A stretch of DNA of 6,995 nt from assembly GCA_012269655.1 (NCBI GenBank), contig JAAXJV010000217.1, forward strand, positions 1-6,995, read 5' to 3'. A program made the position numbers and the translations under genes. Origin of the DNA: Pseudomonadales bacterium. GTDB taxonomy: Bacteria > Pseudomonadota > Gammaproteobacteria > Pseudomonadales > Litorivicinaceae. Under the pieces are notes generated by a model. That model was not told where the DNA came from. It saw nothing but the letters and a program-made list of their open reading frames with translations, and did no database searches. Of this stretch, positions 5,250 through 6,995 are shown one piece after another; positions within the stretch are counted from its first letter, which is position 1, and every line of letters starts with the position of its first letter.

Positions 5250-6602
5250 TTAGACCTTATAAGGGCCCAAGTCTCCGGGATAGGTGTCCTCGGAGTAAGT
5301 GACTTTGTCACGCGGGACAATGTCTTGTACTTCAAGCAGGTCGAACTGGCTTGAAGGATTCTGGTTACCACGTACAACCAATACGTCTTTGAACGCCTGG
5401 TGGTCAGAACCGCGGTACAGAGTCTTACCGTTACCCATACCGTCGAACTCGTGGTCTTCCAATGCACGGATGACCTGCTCGGGGTTAAAGGTACCTGCAC
5501 GCTCTACTGCGTCTGCGTATAGCAAAGTCTGGCAGTAGCAAGTGTGTGCAGCCTGTGAGGGCGGGAAGCCATACTCTTGGCCGAAGGCTTTAGTGAACGC
5601 CTGTGAACCGGCGTCGCTCAGCTTCCAGTTCCAAGCTGTTGAACCCAAGATGCCCTTGATGTTTTCGCCAGCACCCTGCGCCATTAGGCGTGAGAACAGA
5701 GGAACAACGATCTGGAAATCTTTGCCGTTAACTTGCTTGTCACGCAGACCGAACTGAATCGCCTGGGTCAAAGAGTTAACCATGTCCTTACCGTAGTGGT
5801 TCAGAACCAATACGTCAGCGCCAGAGTTCAAGATAGGCGTGATGTACTGAGAGAAGTCACCAGCACCAACGGGAGTGCGAACGTCAGCCACTGTGTTCCA
5901 GCCAGCCTGAGACTTGGTGAACTTAGCGATTGATTCCTGCTGTGACCAACCCCAAGTGTAGTCAGCAGTCAGGTGGTAAACCTGACGGTCACGACCGTAT
6001 TCAGCTTCCAATACAGGGGCCAAAGAAGCGCCTGACATGTGAGCGTTGAAGAAGTGACGGAAACCATAACGACGACGGTCTTTACCCGTGGTGTCGTTTG
6101 AGTGAGTCAGACCCGCCATGAAGACTGTGCCCATTTCCTGAGCCAGAGACTGAACCGCGATCGCTACACCAGATGAAGAACCACCTGAGAACATGATAAC
6201 GCCGTCTTTTTCGATCATACGCTTGGCAGAAGCACGCGCCGCGTCAGACTTAGTCTGAGTATCACCGGTTACGAATTCGACTTTCTTACCTAGAATACCG
6301 TTACCTTTCAGGTTCATCGGCTGCATGGTCTGCATCATACCGCCGTCGCCTTCACCGTTTAGGTGCTTGACAGCCAGTTTAAATGCACGCAGTTCGTCGG
6401 CACCTTCGTCAGCGTAAGCGCCGGTCTGAGGAACGTTAAAACCTAGAGTAACAGTAGAGCTGTTGCCCGGATCGTTACGGAACGCGCCCGCAGCAGTTGC
6501 GTTCGGAACAAAAATGCTCGGCGCAACGGCAGTTGCTGCAGTCGCAGCGGCAGTTCCCTTCAAAAGAGAACGGCGAGATAGATCAGATGACTTCTTCGTC
6601 AT
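5250..6602 (-). CDS. Tat-exported periplasmic substrate-binding protein of a HAAT/branched-chain amino acid-type ABC transporter
   Basis: This 450-residue protein captures the substrate in the periplasm for the LivHMGF components encoded just downstream. The N-terminus is a twin-arginine signal: SRRSLLK at 9-15, an Ala-rich hydrophobic core, and a likely cleavage after ATA (35-37). There is no lipobox Cys. The mature part fits the type I periplasmic-binding fold (Peripla_BP_6 / LivK-like): TLGFNVPQTGAYADEG (52-67), and SGGSSSGVAIA (139-149), where LivK-like proteins bind the ligand carboxylate through Ser/Thr. A Met/Gly-rich insertion (86-102) and a C-terminal segment make it longer than LivK (about 370). 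The start at 6602 has GGAGG 5 nt upstream; an in-frame ATG at 6641 has no good site, and the GGAGG lies inside that extension. The ligand is unknown: amino acid, amide or another small carboxylate are all open. Confidence 0.9.
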   Translation of the reverse strand: MTKKSSDLSRRSLLKGTAAATAATAVAPSIFVPNATAAGAFRNDPGNSSTVTLGFNVPQTGAYADEGADELRAFKLAVKHLNGEGDGGMMQTMQPMNLKGNGILGKKVEFVTGDTQTKSDAARASAKRMIEKDGVIMFSGGSSSGVAIAVQSLAQEMGTVFMAGLTHSNDTTGKDRRRYGFRHFFNAHMSGASLAPVLEAEYGRDRQVYHLTADYTWGWSQQESIAKFTKSQAGWNTVADVRTPVGAGDFSQYITPILNSGADVLVLNHYGKDMVNSLTQAIQFGLRDKQVNGKDFQIVVPLFSRLMAQGAGENIKGILGSTAWNWKLSDAGSQAFTKAFGQEYGFPPSQAAHTCYCQTLLYADAVERAGTFNPEQVIRALEDHEFDGMGNGKTLYRGSDHQAFKDVLVVRGNQNPSSQFDLLEVQDIVPRDKVTYSEDTYPGDLGPYKV

Positions 6603-6607
6603 ACAAA

Positions 6608-6612
6608 CCTCC
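6608..6612 (-). promoter_or_regulatory. Ribosome binding site that decides the binding-protein start
   Basis: A consensus GGAGG lies 5 nt before the ATG at 6602-6600. Choosing this start puts the twin-arginine motif at residues 9-15, the normal distance for a Tat signal. The longer frame from 6641 would add 13 residues and place this site inside the gene. Confidence 0.85.
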
Positions 6613-6659
6613 AAGTGGCTTTGTTGTTTTTGTTTGCTCATTCGACTCGAGACACCTCA

Positions 6660-6676
6660 TATCGAACGGTATCGAA
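6660..6676. repeat. Tandem TATCGAA direct repeat, 10-bp period, in the operon leader
   Basis: TATCGAA occurs at 6660-6666 and again at 6670-6676, separated by CGG, so the copies repeat every 10 bp, about one helical turn. They lie 58-74 bp before the binding-protein start and downstream of the most likely -10 region, in the leader. Phased direct repeats can be sites for a regulator binding one face of DNA, but two short copies could also be chance. Confidence 0.35.
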
Positions 6677-6691
6677 GGTACGGAGGCGGAC

Positions 6692-6720
6692 TTGTAATTT
6701 ATATACAACTATAGATTAGA
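6692..6720 (-). promoter_or_regulatory. Candidate promoter/operator of the transporter operon
   Basis: This is an A/T-rich island in otherwise GC-rich flanks. On the minus strand it contains TATAGT and TATAAA, both acceptable -10 elements, about 100 bp before the binding-protein start. No convincing -35 is found 16-18 bp upstream of either, which would fit an activator-dependent promoter. Overlapping it is the inverted repeat TTGTA-N7-TACAA (6692-6708), with 5-bp arms and 17 bp overall, a size typical of a dimeric regulator site. The half-sites cannot be assigned to a regulator family. Placement between the upstream gene's terminator and the operon supports a promoter here; exact elements are uncertain. 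Confidence 0.4.
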
Positions 6721-6732
6721 GGGTTTGGAGGA

Positions 6733-6773
6733 TGGGCTCAGCGCCCAGAGCGCGGGGCTTGCGGGTCAGCCCC
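6733..6773. other. Two adjacent GC-rich hairpins between the upstream gene and the operon promoter
   Basis: TGGGC (6733-6737) pairs with GCCCA (6743-6747) around a 5-nt loop. GGGGCT (6754-6759) pairs with AGCCCC (6768-6773) around an 8-nt loop, inside a run of seven C (6770-6776). Neither is followed by a T-run on either strand. They follow the upstream gene's terminator on the minus strand and may reinforce transcript ending or insulate the operon promoter. The function is unknown. Confidence 0.4.
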
Positions 6774-6776
6774 CCC

Positions 6777-6808
6777 GTTAAAATTAAGACCAAAGTTAGG
6801 TTTTGGTC
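6777..6808 (-). terminator. Intrinsic terminator overlapping the stop of the upstream gene
   Basis: On the minus strand, arms GACCAAA (6808-6802) and TTTGGTC (6794-6788) form a 7-bp stem with a 7-nt loop that contains the TAA stop (6798-6796). The hairpin is followed by the U-rich tail TTAATTTTAAC. The stem is moderately A/T-rich, so efficiency may be modest, but layout and tail fit termination of the right-edge gene. Confidence 0.6.
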
Positions 6809-6995
6809 GCAGAGCCGCTGTCGAGATTTGAGGACTCATCACTCGATGCTGCGCTCTCTGATGCGGCGGCTGAGTCCGACGCAGTTTCGAACACTTCGTC
6901 ATGCTCTGGCCGCTTGACGTCCTGACCCTTGGATAGCGTGGCGCGCTCGGTTTCGGTCATGGCCTCCATCGCACTTTTTTGAATCTCTTCGAAGG
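6796..6995 (-). CDS. C-terminal part of an unidentified protein with an acidic Ser/Ala-rich tail (runs off the right edge)
   Basis: The minus strand is open from the window edge to TAA 6798-6796, giving 65 complete residues. The other two minus-strand frames close within about 30 codons. The first part looks like ordinary soluble protein: FEEIQKSAMEAMTETERATL, then SKGQDVKRPEHDEVFET, probably helical then extended. The last ~28 residues are low-complexity, rich in Ser, Ala, Asp and Glu (SDSAAASESAASSDESS), ending GSATKT; such tails are usually disordered. No catalytic motif is visible and I do not recognise the family. The terminator at its stop and 193 nt to the binding-protein start suggest a separate transcription unit. 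The coding call rests on open frame, composition and the matching terminator. Confidence 0.62.
   Translation of the reverse strand, partial: FEEIQKSAMEAMTETERATLSKGQDVKRPEHDEVFETASDSAAASESAASSDESSNLDSGSATKT

Noticed and set aside
1535..6602. Assignment of the operon as a urea (urtABCDE) transporter
   Set aside because: LivG shows some UrtD-like character, but the binding protein does not resemble UrtA and there are no urease genes nearby. The general HAAT class is as far as the sequence goes.
6603..6641. N-terminal extension of the binding protein starting at ATG 6641
   Set aside because: The consensus GGAGG at 6608-6612 lies inside this extension and points to the ATG at 6602, which also places the twin-arginine motif at the normal distance from the start.
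6733..6776. Sigma-54 promoter in the GC-rich stretch upstream of the operon
   Set aside because: No GG-N10-GC pair with the required TGGCAC/TTGC context is present on the minus strand.
6732..6917. Plus-strand open frame of 61 codons at the right edge
   Set aside because: It overlaps the minus-strand partial gene and its terminator, has no ribosome binding site, and gives an Arg-rich translation typical of an antisense shadow.

Overview
The window reads as chromosomal DNA of a Gram-negative proteobacterium, probably a gammaproteobacterium. The evidence is strong Shine-Dalgarno sites, tight translational coupling, a periplasmic binding protein with a twin-arginine (Tat) signal and no lipobox, and a TatA protein whose first ~50 residues closely resemble E. 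coli TatA. I cannot name genus or species. No tRNA, rRNA, CRISPR array, insertion sequence or phage gene is visible.

Layout. At the left edge a VanZ-like membrane protein runs off the window on the minus strand (1-245). A short divergent gap follows, with a perfect 7-bp palindrome just before the start codon at 329, and then a plus-strand short-chain dehydrogenase (329-1111). From 6602 down to 1142 one minus-strand operon fills most of the window: a Tat-exported type I substrate-binding protein (5250-6602), LivH and LivM permeases (4163-5179, 3042-4160), LivG and LivF ATPases (2287-3042, 1535-2290), a very short TatA (1359-1523), and an unrecognised 52-residue single-span membrane protein (1142-1300). 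The operon ends at an intrinsic terminator that overlaps the stop codon of the convergent dehydrogenase. At the right edge is the acidic, Ser/Ala-rich C-terminus of an unidentified minus-strand protein (6796-6995) with its own terminator.

How the genes work together. The five transporter genes make a complete ABC importer of the branched-chain / hydrophobic amino acid (HAAT) class: binding protein in the periplasm, two permeases in the membrane, two ATPases in the cytoplasm. The four membrane and ATPase genes are packed with overlaps or a 2-nt gap. The binding protein is separated from them by a strong hairpin of the kind that lets a binding protein be made in excess. The substrate cannot be read from the sequence.

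The most notable point is that the binding protein carries a Tat signal and the same operon encodes a TatA with almost no C-terminal tail, without tatB or tatC. This suggests, but does not prove, that the operon supplies a Tat component for exporting its own binding protein. The 52-residue membrane protein downstream of tatA is an unexplained candidate partner. Both small genes are under 60 codons and easily missed. Two start codons were revised: the binding protein to 6602 and livH to a GTG at 5179.
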